A stretch of 64,000 nt of DNA from Niveispirillum cyanobacteriorum (GTDB lineage Bacteria > Pseudomonadota > Alphaproteobacteria > Azospirillales > Azospirillaceae): positions 1,296,501-1,360,500 of the forward strand of contig NZ_CP025611.1 of assembly GCF_002868735.1 (NCBI RefSeq), read 5' to 3'. Every line of letters begins with the position of its first letter. Position 1 is the stretch's first letter. This document shows positions 27,402-37,071 of this stretch, piece after piece. The notes beneath the pieces are model-generated. The model had not been told where the DNA came from and ran no database searches. It worked only from the letters and a program-made list of their open reading frames with translations. Made by a program: the position numbers and the translations under genes.

Positions 27402-27914
27402 TTACTCCCCCACCCTCAGGCCCGGATCTTCCACCCGGTGCAGGCGGGCCATGGCGATATGCGCGACCTTCAGCGTCAGTGTCTTGCGACGGGCCGCCGC
27501 CAGCTTGGCCAGCGGTGCCGGGCGGATGATTTCCGCCCCGAAAGCATCGGCAATGATCAGGCCGCATTCGGCGGGGATCAGATCGACCGGAAAATCCGCA
27601 TCAACAGCGAAAAAGAATCGGTCGCAATAATCCAGATATTCCGGCCATTTCTGGTCGGTCTTGAAATCGATGATGCTGCTTTTGACCTCGACGATGGTCA
27701 CCTCGCCATCATCGGCCAGGGCCAGAATGTCGGCCCGCCGGCCATTGGCCAGCGAGAATTCGACCAGCCCCCGCACACCCCTTTCCGCCAGCATACGGCG
27801 CACGCCCCGCGTGATGGCCGCCGCCGCGTCCGATTGGGGGCGCGGCAACGGGATCATCGGCATCGATGGCGCCTCAGACACGGGCACAAGTTCAGGGATC
27901 GCGGAAATGCTCAT
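27402..27914 (-). CDS. mmcB: MmcB family DNA repair protein
   Basis: A 170-residue protein of the MmcB family (formerly DUF2199-like alphaproteobacterial nucleases). Its restriction-endonuclease-like core has RRADILALADDGEVTIVEVK, KSSIIDFKTDQKWPEYLDYC and DRFFFAVDADFPVDLIP, with the D...ExK catalytic pattern. In Caulobacter MmcB belongs to the SOS-type response to DNA damage. The ATG at 27914 has no strong upstream site. It is convergent with the preceding gene. Confidence 0.92.
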   Translation of the reverse strand: MSISAIPELVPVSEAPSMPMIPLPRPQSDAAAAITRGVRRMLAERGVRGLVEFSLANGRRADILALADDGEVTIVEVKSSIIDFKTDQKWPEYLDYCDRFFFAVDADFPVDLIPAECGLIIADAFGAEIIRPAPLAKLAAARRKTLTLKVAHIAMARLHRVEDPGLRVGE

Positions 27915-27974
27915 GAGTACGGATCATGAACATTTCTACCTGTCCTGGCAAGCCCGTTCAGACGGGGTGACCGA

Positions 27975-28304
27975 TCAGCAGCGGACTGTCAAGACCGAGG
28001 TGCCGCCCACGCTGGAGGCCCGGACGACCGGCGTCAGCCCCGCCATCAACAGGCGGTTGCGGACACCCTCCACCGTTTCGGTGGGGCGTGTCAGGGTGAT
28101 GCGGGTGTCGCGATGACCCAACGCCCGGCTGCGCGCTACGGCGGTCAGGATCTGATCGCTCAGCACCTCGACCCCGTCGAACACGGGATCGTTGGCCGGT
28201 GGCGGCGTGTGGGCCGCGGTCGCTTCGAAAGCCTGGGTGGACAGAGCGGCAGCCACCATGCCGTTTGCCGGATTGAGGGCTCCGGTCGCCACTGCGGGAT
28301 ACAT
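27975..28304 (-). CDS. Small hypothetical protein
   Basis: A 109-residue protein with an Ala/Pro-rich N-terminal half and a more structured C-terminal half (SDQILTAVARSRALGHRDTR, LLMAGLTPVVRASSVGGTSV). GGGA lies 7 nt before the ATG. A 7-bp hairpin (GCTGACG 28327-28333 / CGTCAGC 28341-28347) sits just upstream in its leader. No family recognised. Coding is supported by codon pattern and position, but another frame is also open here. Confidence 0.5.
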   Translation of the reverse strand: MYPAVATGALNPANGMVAAALSTQAFEATAAHTPPPANDPVFDGVEVLSDQILTAVARSRALGHRDTRITLTRPTETVEGVRNRLLMAGLTPVVRASSVGGTSVLTVRC

Positions 28305-28533
28305 GCAAGGTCCCTGGGTTCGAGCAGCTGACGACTTCGCCGTCAGCAGGCCCTTTATTACGCCGATATTTGTTAAAAATCAGGCAGCAACCTGTCATGA
28401 ATTTGCGCATCCAGCCCGCAAATTATGCATAGGTAGCATGCGCCGTGCATTCTGTCGTGGAAACGGCGGATTTCCGATATTCTGAGCGCTGACTGCACCG
28501 TCAGGATGATCGGAGTCTATCCTGCTTTCCAAG

Positions 28534-28917
28534 ATGCTGAACCCTCCCACGGTCATCCGTCATTCCACTGGCGGACTGATCCTGGCTGTTGCCATCCTGC
28601 TGCTGCCCTGGATGGCAGTGCAGCCGCAACTGGCCCCACCGGGTGAGGGCGGCGCGGATAAGTATCTGCACATGTTCTGCTTCGCGGGTTTGGCATTCGT
28701 CGGCCTTTGGACCGTCCGCACCTTCGTAGCACGGGTGGTGGTCCTGGCTTCACTCCTGCTCCTGGGGGCGGGGATCGAGTGGTTGCAGGCGTCGGCGCCA
28801 GGACGGCAGGGCAGCTGGGGCGATCTAGCCGCCGATGCGGGCGGACTTTTGCTGGCACTCATCCTTTTGCGATGCTGGCCGATGGCACGGAATATGCTAA
28901 TTCCTGAAGTAGATTGA
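28534..28917 (+). CDS. VanZ family membrane protein
   Basis: A 127-residue protein with four membrane helices. It has the VanZ-like signature DKYLHMFCFAGLAFVGL, then GAGIEWLQASAPGRQGSWGD and a final helix LAADAGGLLLALILL. VanZ was named for low-level teicoplanin resistance, but most chromosomal members have no known role. It precedes a TPR gene by about 50 bp on the same strand. Confidence 0.85.
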   Translation: MLNPPTVIRHSTGGLILAVAILLLPWMAVQPQLAPPGEGGADKYLHMFCFAGLAFVGLWTVRTFVARVVVLASLLLLGAGIEWLQASAPGRQGSWGDLAADAGGLLLALILLRCWPMARNMLIPEVD

Positions 28918-28968
28918 AGACAGGGAGGCACTGCCGATGGTGCCCCTTGTGGGAAGGATGGTGGAACC

Positions 28969-30711
28969 GTGCGTGTTCTGGGCTTGCGGTCGCCGGTGGC
29001 GGCCATGAATTTGGTGATGCTGGCCCTCGCCCTCACAGGTGCTGCATCGGCCCAACAATCACCCCCATCCCCATCAGCAAAAGTTCAGAAGACCGGCAGC
29101 AGTCCGATTGCCCAGTATCTGACCGGTCGCATTGCCCAGAATGCCGGTGCCTGGGACGTGGCCAGCGCCAATTTGGGCGCCGCACTCAAACAGGATCCGG
29201 ACAATCCGGCCCTGCTGCGCCGGACCTTTCTTCTCTCCCTGGGTGAGGGGCGCCAGCAGGAGGCGCTGACGCTCGCGCGGCGTCAGGCGGTACAGGAACA
29301 GGGGGGCAGCTTTGTAGCCCATGCCCTGCTAGTGGCCGATGACCTGCGCGCCGGACGCACGGCGGACGCCGCGGCCCGCATTGCCAAGCTGCCAGCGGAC
29401 GGGATGGCCCCCTATATTGGCCCCTTGCTGTCCAGCTGGATTGCCGTGGCAGAGGGGGATTACGACCGCGCCATCAAAATTCTGGACCCGCTGAACGCCC
29501 ATGAAGGCTTCAAGTCCATCCGCATACAGCAACTGGCCCTGATCGAGGATTTGCGCGGCAATCGTGATGCGGCGTTCCAATATTATTCTGACGCCGCCAA
29601 ACAGGGCATGCCGCTGCGCCTTGTGCTGCTGATCGGGAATTTCCAGGAACGGTCCGGTGCAACCGACGCGGCCCGGCGCCTTTACCGCCAGTATCTGGAT
29701 GCCAATCCCGACAATATGGTGGTCGAAGACTCGCTGGCGCGCATGGACAAGGGCAGTGTACCCGCACCCCTCGTCGGCAACGCCGCCGCCGGTCTGGGCG
29801 AGGCGCTGTTCCAACTGGCCTCTGCGCTGCACCAGGAAGGAGCGGCGGAGATGGCGCTGCTCTACGATCGCGTCGCCCTGCACCTGACCCCGGAACAGCC
29901 GCTGGCCCGCCTTCTGGTGGGCGACATCCTGTCCAACCGGGACCGGGATGAAACGGCGCTGGCGGAGTTCCGCGCTGTGACCGGCGGGGCAGGCATTCTG
30001 TGGATGGCCCGCATGCGGCAGGTGGATGTCCTACGGCAGTTGGACCGGGATGACGAAGCCGCCGCCCTGTTGCAGAAAATGGCAGCGGAGCGTCCGGCAC
30101 GCACCGATGCACTGCTGCGGCTGGGCGATATGCATCGCCTTGCCAAACGCCAGGATCAGGCCCTGGCCGCCTATGACCAGGCACTGGCACGGGTGAAGGA
30201 GGACAGGCCCCGCGACTGGATGCTGCATTACGCCCGCGCAATGACCCTGGACGCCAAGGGCGACTGGGCGGGGACGGAGGCAGCGCTGAAGAAGGCGCTG
30301 ACATTGCAGCCGGATCAGCCCAGCCTGTTGAACTATCTGGGCTATTCCTACATCGACCGCGGCGTGAACCTGGACCAGGGTACGGCCATGATCGAAAAGG
30401 CCGTGGCCCAGCGCCCGCACGATGGATTCTTTACCGACAGCCTGGGCTGGGCGATGTTCAAGTTGGGCAAGGTCGAAAAGGCTGTGGAACTGCTGGAAAA
30501 GGCGCTGGAGCTAGAACCCGGCGACCCATCTATCAATGACCATCTGGGCGATGCTTATTGGGCTGTGGGCCGGCGTGACGAAGCCCGCTTCCAATGGTCC
30601 CGCGCCGCGATACAGGCGGAAAAGGATGACGGCCTGCGCCGGGCCGCCGAAGCCAAGCTGAAAAACGGCATGGTCACGACGGTGAAGGCAGAGGGGACAA
30701 CGACCCGGTAA
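28969..30711 (+). CDS. Exported tetratricopeptide-repeat protein
   Basis: A 580-residue TPR protein. The N-terminus has a signal peptide (AAMNLVMLALALTGAASAQ). Canonical 34-residue repeats run to the C-terminus, for example QPSLLNYLGYSYIDRGVNLD, DGFFTDSLGWAMFKLGKVEK and SINDHLGDAYWAVGRRDEAR, giving a long solenoid for protein interaction in the periplasm. The start is GTG at 28969 with GGAAGG about 11 nt upstream; ATG 29005 is an alternative that shortens the signal. Stops of this gene and ribF face each other 6 bp apart. Confidence 0.88.
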   Translation: MRVLGLRSPVAAMNLVMLALALTGAASAQQSPPSPSAKVQKTGSSPIAQYLTGRIAQNAGAWDVASANLGAALKQDPDNPALLRRTFLLSLGEGRQQEALTLARRQAVQEQGGSFVAHALLVADDLRAGRTADAAARIAKLPADGMAPYIGPLLSSWIAVAEGDYDRAIKILDPLNAHEGFKSIRIQQLALIEDLRGNRDAAFQYYSDAAKQGMPLRLVLLIGNFQERSGATDAARRLYRQYLDANPDNMVVEDSLARMDKGSVPAPLVGNAAAGLGEALFQLASALHQEGAAEMALLYDRVALHLTPEQPLARLLVGDILSNRDRDETALAEFRAVTGGAGILWMARMRQVDVLRQLDRDDEAAALLQKMAAERPARTDALLRLGDMHRLAKRQDQALAAYDQALARVKEDRPRDWMLHYARAMTLDAKGDWAGTEAALKKALTLQPDQPSLLNYLGYSYIDRGVNLDQGTAMIEKAVAQRPHDGFFTDSLGWAMFKLGKVEKAVELLEKALELEPGDPSINDHLGDAYWAVGRRDEARFQWSRAAIQAEKDDGLRRAAEAKLKNGMVTTVKAEGTTTR

Positions 30712-30717
30712 GCCGGA

Positions 30718-31653
30718 TCAGTACAGAAGTTCCCGCGCCTTGGCGCTGTCGGCCACGATCTGGTCCTTCAGCGCCTGGAAACTGTCGAACTTCATTTCCG
30801 GACGAATGAAGCGGCTCAGACGCACGCGCAGATGTCGGCCATACAGGTCGCCATCAAAGTCGAACAGATGGGCCTCCAGCCGTTCGGTCAGCCCACCCAC
30901 GGTCGGACGGCGACCGATATTGGCGACCCCCTTGTGCCAGACGGTGCGCGCCCCCTCATCCACGCCGGCCATGATGGCGTAGACCCCCAGGCGCGGGCGT
31001 AGATAGGTGCCCAGTTCCACGTTGGCGGTGGGAAAGCCGATGGTACGGCCTCGCTTGTCGCCATGTTCCACCCGTCCCTCGATCTCCCAGTCATGGCCCA
31101 GGATGGTGGCTGTCTGCTCCACCTCACCCGCCTGCAAATGCTGGCGCACGCGGGTGGAGGAAAATGCCGTGGCATCGGGGCCGGCCACGGGGCGAACCTC
31201 CGTCACCGTAAACCCGAAGCGTTCACCGGCGTTGCGCAGGAAGGCCATATCCCCACCGCGCCTGTGCCCAAAGACGAAGTCGTAGCCTGCCACGACATGC
31301 GACACGGCCAGCCCATCCACCAGAATCTGGCGCACAAACTCATCCGCGGTCAGGTGGGAAAAGGCCTCATCGAACCGCACCTCGAACAGGGCATCAATGC
31401 CCAGCGCCTCCACCAGCCGAGCTTTAATACGCCAGGGTGTCAGGCGGAAGGGGGCATCGTCGGGACGAAACAGGCTGCGCGGATGCGGCTCAAAGGTTAG
31501 GACGGCGGCAGGAACGCCCTTTGCGCGGGCGGCTTGCTTCGCCGCGTCGATGACGGCGCGATGGCCCTGATGCACGCCGTCGAAATTGCCAAGTGCCACC
31601 GCGCAGCCGCGAATGGCTGCCGGAAGGTCGGTAGTATGGCGATAAATCAGCAT
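30718..31653 (-). CDS. ribF: Bifunctional riboflavin kinase / FAD synthetase
   Basis: A 311-residue enzyme converting riboflavin to FMN and then FAD. The N-terminal adenylyltransferase domain has ALGNFDGVHQGHRAVI, and FVFGHRRGGDMAFLRN near residue 125. The ISSTxIR motif appears as AFSSTRVRQHLQAGEVEQ. The C-terminal flavokinase domain has GRTIGFPTANVEL, GVANIGRRPTVGG, and EAHLFDFDGDLYGR. Length and layout are normal. Its start faces the MFS gene's end. Confidence 0.97.
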   Translation of the reverse strand: MLIYRHTTDLPAAIRGCAVALGNFDGVHQGHRAVIDAAKQAARAKGVPAAVLTFEPHPRSLFRPDDAPFRLTPWRIKARLVEALGIDALFEVRFDEAFSHLTADEFVRQILVDGLAVSHVVAGYDFVFGHRRGGDMAFLRNAGERFGFTVTEVRPVAGPDATAFSSTRVRQHLQAGEVEQTATILGHDWEIEGRVEHGDKRGRTIGFPTANVELGTYLRPRLGVYAIMAGVDEGARTVWHKGVANIGRRPTVGGLTERLEAHLFDFDGDLYGRHLRVRLSRFIRPEMKFDSFQALKDQIVADSAKARELLY

Positions 31654-31737
31654 GGCGCCGCAGGATGGTTGCGAAATCTGCCATGGGTATAGTCACAAGC
31701 GGGGATGGCGGTCCAGTCCCGCCATCCCCACCCCACC

Positions 31738-32922
31738 TCAATGCGGCGTCGAGGCCACAGGGCGGACACCGACCGTCCCCCGGTCCAGGGCACGGCTGAC
31801 CAGTGCCACGGCAAGGCCGGCCAGCGTCACCAGGGCCGCGACCCAGGTGACGGCACCCAGGCCCGGTCCCCGATCAATGGTCACCCCGCCAATCCAGGCG
31901 CCAAGGGCATTGCCCAGATTGAAAGCCGCGATGTTCAGGCTGCTGGCCAGCCCCTGCCCCGCCCCGTTCGCCTTTTCCAGCACGCGCATCTGCAAGGGGG
32001 CGACGGTGGCGAAGGCGGCGATACCCATCAGGCCGACGAAGATGATGGCCGCGATCTTGTCCTGCATGGCAAAGGTCATCACGCCTTCCACCAGGGTCAG
32101 GGCAACCAGCGTGCCCAGCAGCGTAGGCATCAACCGCTTGTCCGCCAGCTTACCGCCCAGCAGGTTGCCGATGGCCAGCCCCCCGCCGAACACCAGCAGG
32201 ATGGGCGACACCGCCGCATCAGAGAAGCCGGTGATGCGGGTCAGGATCGGCTGGATATAGGTGAAGACGGCAAACACACCGGCGAAACCCAAAGCCGTCA
32301 TCACCAGCCCCAGCCAGACCTGCGGCTTCGTCAGCACCGTCAGTTCCTGACGGATGGAAAGGGGTTGCGGTGCCGTCTTATCCGCCGGCACGAAAACAGC
32401 CAGCACCAGAGTGGCGACAACGCCGATCAGGGCCACGGCCCAGAAGGTGGAGCGCCAGCCGAAATGCAGGCCCAGCCACGCTCCGAACGGCACGCCCAGC
32501 AGGGTGGCCATGGTCAGGCCCGTGAACATGATGGCGATGGCGGATGCCTTGCGGTCAGGGGCCACTAGACCCGTGGCCACGATGGAGCCGACACCGAAGA
32601 ACGTGCCATGGGCCAGCGAGGTGATGACCCGCGCTACCATCAGGGAGCCATAGTCCGGCGCGATGGCGCAGGCGATATTGCCGATGGTGAACACCACCAT
32701 CAGGGCGACCAGCAGCACCTTGCGCGGCAGCCGGCCTGTCAGAAGGGTCAGAAGCGGCGCACCGACAAACACCCCCAGCGCATAGCCGGAAATGAGCAGG
32801 CCCGCCGTAGAGACAGAGATTCCAAGGTCGGCAGAGACCTGCAGCAGCAGGCCCATGATGACAAATTCCGTCGTGCCGATGCCAAAGGCACCAGCCGTCA
32901 GGGCGAATAATCCGATAGGCAT
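31738..32922 (-). CDS. MFS transporter (DHA1 / arabinose-efflux-like)
   Basis: A 394-residue permease with 12 membrane segments. It begins MPIGLFALTAGAFGIGTTEF and has motif A-type loops (GRLPRKVLLVAL after TM2, GKLADKRLMPTL in the second half) and the TM5 motif of drug/sugar exporters (GVPFGAWLGLHFGWRSTFWA). Substrate is unknown. ATG 32922 is chosen; the frame stays open far upstream across the opposite-strand LysR gene, but that extension is a shadow. It is divergent from the LysR gene (105 bp apart), a classic regulator-target arrangement. A GGGATGGCGG hairpin follows its stop near 31702-31728. Confidence 0.92.
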   Translation of the reverse strand: MPIGLFALTAGAFGIGTTEFVIMGLLLQVSADLGISVSTAGLLISGYALGVFVGAPLLTLLTGRLPRKVLLVALMVVFTIGNIACAIAPDYGSLMVARVITSLAHGTFFGVGSIVATGLVAPDRKASAIAIMFTGLTMATLLGVPFGAWLGLHFGWRSTFWAVALIGVVATLVLAVFVPADKTAPQPLSIRQELTVLTKPQVWLGLVMTALGFAGVFAVFTYIQPILTRITGFSDAAVSPILLVFGGGLAIGNLLGGKLADKRLMPTLLGTLVALTLVEGVMTFAMQDKIAAIIFVGLMGIAAFATVAPLQMRVLEKANGAGQGLASSLNIAAFNLGNALGAWIGGVTIDRGPGLGAVTWVAALVTLAGLAVALVSRALDRGTVGVRPVASTPH

Positions 32923-33027
32923 GATTTCAGGTTCCGAATGAAGCGGATGACATGGGTGCGAACATGGACGCATCCCCATCCATGAACTAGACTGCCCATC
33001 GGAACATGATTTGTGAGTTGAAATCAC

Positions 33028-33933
33028 ATGTCGCGATTGGAGATCAACCGGGCCGGCGAGATGGAGGTCTTTGCCCGCGTGGTGGAGGCTGGCAATTTCT
33101 CCGGCGCAGCGCGGGCGTTGAACATGACGCCATCGGCAGTTAGCAAGCTGGTGGCGCGCATGGAAGCGCGGCTGGGGGCGCGGCTGCTCAACCGCACCAC
33201 ACGCCAACTGCGCCTGACACCGGAGGGCGATCTGTTCCATGAGCGCTGCCGCCGCATCCTGGCCGACATGGCGGAAGCCGAGCAGGAGGTGGCAGCAGGC
33301 AGTACCCCGCGCGGACCGGTGCGCATCAACAGTTCGGTGCCTCTGGGCATGCTGCATCTGCTGCCGCTGGTGCCGAAACTGTCGGCGCTTTATCCCGAGA
33401 TCCAGTTGGACATCACCCTGACCGATATGGTCGTGGACCTGATGCAGGAACGCGCCGACATCGCCATTCGGGTCGGCCCGCTGAAAGGGGCCAATCTTCT
33501 GGCCCGCAAACTGGGCGAGGGCCGGGTGGTGGTCGTAGCCTCTCCCGATTATCTGGCCCGTCATGGCATCCCTCGCACGCCCGACGATCTGGCCCATCAC
33601 AATATGATGGCCTTCGGCTTCGTGCGCAGCGTCGGCCCCTGGCCCTTCCGCCTGCCGGATGGCAGCCGGATCGAGGTGCCGGTACGGGGCAATATTCGCC
33701 TAGGCGATGGTGAAAGCATGCGGCATCTGGCCCTGGCTGGGCACGGGCTGGCCCGCCACGGCCTGTTCCATGTCGCCGCCGATATTGCGGCGGGGCGGCT
33801 GGTGCCGCTACTGGAGGATTACTCGACAGGAGAGGTCGAGGTGGTTCACGCCGTGTTCCAGGGCGGTCCCGTCATGCCGCCGCGCATCCGTGCGGTGATC
33901 GATTTTCTGGCCCGCGAAATGCGCATCGGGTGA
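33028..33933 (+). CDS. LysR family transcriptional regulator
   Basis: A 301-residue LTTR. The N-terminal winged HTH includes GNFSGAARALNMTPSAVSKL and VARMEARLGARLLNRTTRQL (residues about 20-60). A linker helix and a substrate-binding domain with GPVRINSSVPLGMLHLLPLV and DIAIRVGPLKGANLLARKLG follow. It belongs to the group typified by proteins that activate a divergent efflux or detoxification gene, here the MFS transporter. The inducer is unknown. Confidence 0.93.
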   Translation: MSRLEINRAGEMEVFARVVEAGNFSGAARALNMTPSAVSKLVARMEARLGARLLNRTTRQLRLTPEGDLFHERCRRILADMAEAEQEVAAGSTPRGPVRINSSVPLGMLHLLPLVPKLSALYPEIQLDITLTDMVVDLMQERADIAIRVGPLKGANLLARKLGEGRVVVVASPDYLARHGIPRTPDDLAHHNMMAFGFVRSVGPWPFRLPDGSRIEVPVRGNIRLGDGESMRHLALAGHGLARHGLFHVAADIAAGRLVPLLEDYSTGEVEVVHAVFQGGPVMPPRIRAVIDFLAREMRIG

Positions 33934-34029
33934 TGGAGCCTGACTGTGCGCGTCCTCACTTTCGGCCTGTGACCAATGCCGGTAGGGTGGCCGCCATCTG
34001 ACCCAACCCGTCATTGCAAGGAACCGTCA

Positions 34030-34719
34030 ATGACCATCCAGCTTCATGCCTGGCCGACTCCCAACGGCTACAAGGTCTCCATCGCGCTTGAGGAAATGGG
34101 CCTGCCCTATGAGGTGCATGCCGTCAATATCGGTGCCGGTGATCAATTCAAGCCCGACTTCCTGAAGATCGCGCCCAACAACCGCATGCCCGCCATCGTC
34201 GACCCCGAAGGGCCGGAGGGCAAGCCGTTGAGCCTGTTCGAAAGCGGCGCCATCCTGATCTATCTGGCGGAAAAGACCGGGCAGTTCCGGCCCAAAGACC
34301 CCGCTGTCTGGTATACCCATATTCAGTGGCTGATGTGGCAGATGGGCGGCGTCGGCCCGATGTTCGGGCAGGCCGGTCACTTCATCCTCTACGCCCCGGA
34401 AAAGGTACCCTATGGCATCGAACGCTACCGCAACGAGTCCAAGCGCCTGTTGAAGGTGGCCAATACCCGCCTGGAAGAGGCGACCTATCTGGGTGGCGAT
34501 GATTACGGCATCGCCGACATGGCCACATTCCCCTGGGTCCGCAACGCCCCGAAATATGATATCGACCTGAACGAGTTCCCGCATGTCCAGCGCTGGTTCA
34601 ACGCCATCGCCGCCCGCCCGGCGGTGCAGCGCGGCCTGGGCCTGCTGGCCGACAAGGTGAAGCCGGCAGGCACCCCGCTGTCCGACAAGGAACGCGAGAA
34701 CCTTTACGGTAAGAAGTAA
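34030..34719 (+). CDS. Glutathione S-transferase (YfcG/YghU, nu-class-like)
   Basis: A 229-residue GST. The N-terminal thioredoxin-like domain reads WPTPNGYKVSIALEEMGLPY, KIAPNNRMPAIVDPEGPEG and LFESGAILIYLAEKTG, matching YfcG/YghU proteins that use Thr/Asn near the N-terminus and show disulfide reductase activity. The C-terminal helical domain has YGIADMATFPWVRNAPK. ATG 34030 has AAGGA upstream. It lies after the LysR gene on the same strand, and shared control is possible. Confidence 0.92.
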   Translation: MTIQLHAWPTPNGYKVSIALEEMGLPYEVHAVNIGAGDQFKPDFLKIAPNNRMPAIVDPEGPEGKPLSLFESGAILIYLAEKTGQFRPKDPAVWYTHIQWLMWQMGGVGPMFGQAGHFILYAPEKVPYGIERYRNESKRLLKVANTRLEEATYLGGDDYGIADMATFPWVRNAPKYDIDLNEFPHVQRWFNAIAARPAVQRGLGLLADKVKPAGTPLSDKERENLYGKK

Positions 34720-34757
34720 GTCTGGGCGGGGCCTGTCGCCGCAGTGACAGGCCCTGG

Positions 34758-36845
34758 TCAGTTCCAGGGCCGCGCCGCTGCACCGGCCCGGACGGCATCC
34801 ACCCTGATATTGCCATCAAGGTAGAGGGAATGCGCGCCCCGGTCGGCCAGGGTCTGTGGCCCGATGACAATTGCTGCAGCGCAGTCATTGACAGGATGGC
34901 GTGTGACCAGGGCGTCAATGCCGGGCCGACACAGCGCATCGACAGCCGCCGGCGAGAGAGCGATGGCGACCGTCCGGCCATTCAACCGGTAGAGGCAGGC
35001 ATCCGGCGTGTCACATGTCAGGCGACCGTCTTTGCTGCCCTGCTTGGGCCAGGCGCGCGGTTCAACCGACATCCCATCCCTCTTCGCCCATTCATCACTG
35101 TCGAACCGTCCGGCGCGCCGGGTGGAAACGGCAAGGGAGCCATCGGCCAGACGGACACCCACCACCTTGCCATCTCCGTTGATCCGCAGATCAGGCCGGG
35201 GGGCCAGGGGCAGAAACATTAGACCGGCCAGCATGCCGGCCAAACCCAGCAGCCTGATCCGCCCCTGCCACAGACACAGCCATAAACAGGAGAGGGTGAA
35301 AATCACCAGTCCTGTCGCCGGCAGCAGCGGCAAATGCAGGGCCGCCCCCGGCATGTCGGCCACCCAATGCGCTGTCCAAAGAATGGCCTCCGCCCCCCAA
35401 CCCATGGCCGTGACGGCCCACCCCTCCAGGCCCAGCGGCATGAGCAGATAGACGAGAAGCCCCCAGGGCATGACCCAGAAGCTGGTAACTGGTACCGCGA
35501 TCATATTTGCCAGCAGGCCATAGTTTGACATCTGCTGAAAGTGATGCAGGCCGAAGGGGATGGTGACCATGCCCGCCACCAGCGAGGTCAGTGAGAGGCT
35601 GCCGACATAAGTCAGGCTTTGGCCAAACCAGCCCTGCCCCCCCTCCTTCCGGCGTGCCGCCATCCAGGGTGTCGCCACCTCGAACGCGGCGACCAGCGCG
35701 ATGACGGCGGCGAACGACATCTGAAAGCTAGGGCCGATGATGGTTTCCGGCTGGATCAGCATCACCACCAGGGCGGCCACGGCCACGACGCGCAAGGAGA
35801 ACGGGTTACGGTCCACCAGCACCGCCAGCAGCATGACACCGGTCATCAGCACCGACCGCTGCGTTGGCACGGGTGATCCCACCATGAGCATATAAAAGAT
35901 GGACGCGGCCAGCGCCGCCACCGCCGCATACTTCTTGATTGGGTGACGCAGGGCGAATGCGGGCCACAGCGCCATGCCGCCGCGCAGCAGAAAGAAAACC
36001 AGCCCCGCCACCAGGGCGATATGCAGGCCCGAGATGGACAGAAGGTGCTGCAGACCCGATTGTCGCATCGCCTCCATATCCGTTTCCGGTATCGCTGTGG
36101 GCTGGCCATTCAGCAGGGCCGTGACCATGCCGGCCGTCGCCTGATCGGGCAGACGTGCCGCAACGCGATCAGCAATCACATGCCGCCACTGTTCCAACAG
36201 CACCCCCTCCTCCACCGGCCCATCCAGCCGTCGCACCCGGCCCAGCGCGAAGCCTGTCCCTCCTACTCCCAGGAAATAGAGATGGCGGCGGAAATCGAAG
36301 GCTCCCGGTTCAACGGCGTCCGATGCCGGGCCGATGGTCGCGAACAGACGCACGCGCTCCCCAATCAAGGGCATGGTTTCGGTATTCCGCATTGAAATAC
36401 GCAATATGCGGGGCGTATCAGCGGCAGCCAGACCCGGCACCGTCACGTCGGTCAGGAACAACCGCATGCCCTTGTCCAGCCGGTCGATCTGTACGACCCG
36501 CCCCCTGACGCCAACGGGGCCGATATCTTCCCGCAGCATTGGGGCCGCGACCAGGGCGGTGCGCAGTTGGGACGCCGCAAAGCCCATCGGGACCGCCAGC
36601 AACAAAATCCAAGCCGCCAGCGCCCAATCCGGTCGCCGGACCTGAACCAGGACGCCGGTCACCATGGCAAGGACCAAGGCCCCCGGCCCCACCCAAATTG
36701 GTGGCTCATGATCCAGGGCGAAATAGAAGCCGATCCCTACCCCGATCAGAACGGGAAACCACAGGACCCAGCGACCGCTTTCGGCCAGCAGGCCGGCGGC
36801 CAGCCAGGATAACCCGGTCCGTCGCACCAGCCCATCTAACCGCAT
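34758..36845 (-). CDS. comEC: ComEC/Rec2 family competence protein
   Basis: A 695-residue membrane protein, the DNA-uptake channel homologue. N-terminal membrane helices are followed by an OB-like DUF4131 domain (RGRVVQIDRLDKGMRLFLTD). The Competence domain starts near residue 235: TAGMVTALLNGQPTAIPETD, MRQSGLQHLLSISGLHIALV and VPTQRSVLMTGVMLLAVLVD. The C-terminal about 130 residues replace the metallo-beta-lactamase domain of longer ComECs and lack its HxHxDH motif. ATG 36845 has AAGGA 7 nt upstream. It is divergent from gltX. Confidence 0.93.
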   Translation of the reverse strand: MRLDGLVRRTGLSWLAAGLLAESGRWVLWFPVLIGVGIGFYFALDHEPPIWVGPGALVLAMVTGVLVQVRRPDWALAAWILLLAVPMGFAASQLRTALVAAPMLREDIGPVGVRGRVVQIDRLDKGMRLFLTDVTVPGLAAADTPRILRISMRNTETMPLIGERVRLFATIGPASDAVEPGAFDFRRHLYFLGVGGTGFALGRVRRLDGPVEEGVLLEQWRHVIADRVAARLPDQATAGMVTALLNGQPTAIPETDMEAMRQSGLQHLLSISGLHIALVAGLVFFLLRGGMALWPAFALRHPIKKYAAVAALAASIFYMLMVGSPVPTQRSVLMTGVMLLAVLVDRNPFSLRVVAVAALVVMLIQPETIIGPSFQMSFAAVIALVAAFEVATPWMAARRKEGGQGWFGQSLTYVGSLSLTSLVAGMVTIPFGLHHFQQMSNYGLLANMIAVPVTSFWVMPWGLLVYLLMPLGLEGWAVTAMGWGAEAILWTAHWVADMPGAALHLPLLPATGLVIFTLSCLWLCLWQGRIRLLGLAGMLAGLMFLPLAPRPDLRINGDGKVVGVRLADGSLAVSTRRAGRFDSDEWAKRDGMSVEPRAWPKQGSKDGRLTCDTPDACLYRLNGRTVAIALSPAAVDALCRPGIDALVTRHPVNDCAAAIVIGPQTLADRGAHSLYLDGNIRVDAVRAGAAARPWN

Positions 36846-37071
36846 GCCACCGTCCTTGCCAGGAGATGAGTACAATTAGATGAAAATATTCATATCTTCA
36901 CTATTTAATTTTGATCATGGATAGGTCGCAACAACCCGTCAGGCAAGGCCGCACCCACGACTTTTCGAGGGGGGAGCATCCCCGGTCCAATGCTGTTCAC
37001 AGGACGCACGGCTGTGCTAAACCAACCCGCAAACAATCATTCTGCCCTTATGGGCCCATAAGAGTTTCGCG

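Noticed and set aside
32923-33600. N-terminal extension of the MFS gene by 226 residues
   Set aside because: It is antisense to the LysR gene, with no membrane segments; the transporter itself starts at MPIGLF with normal topology.
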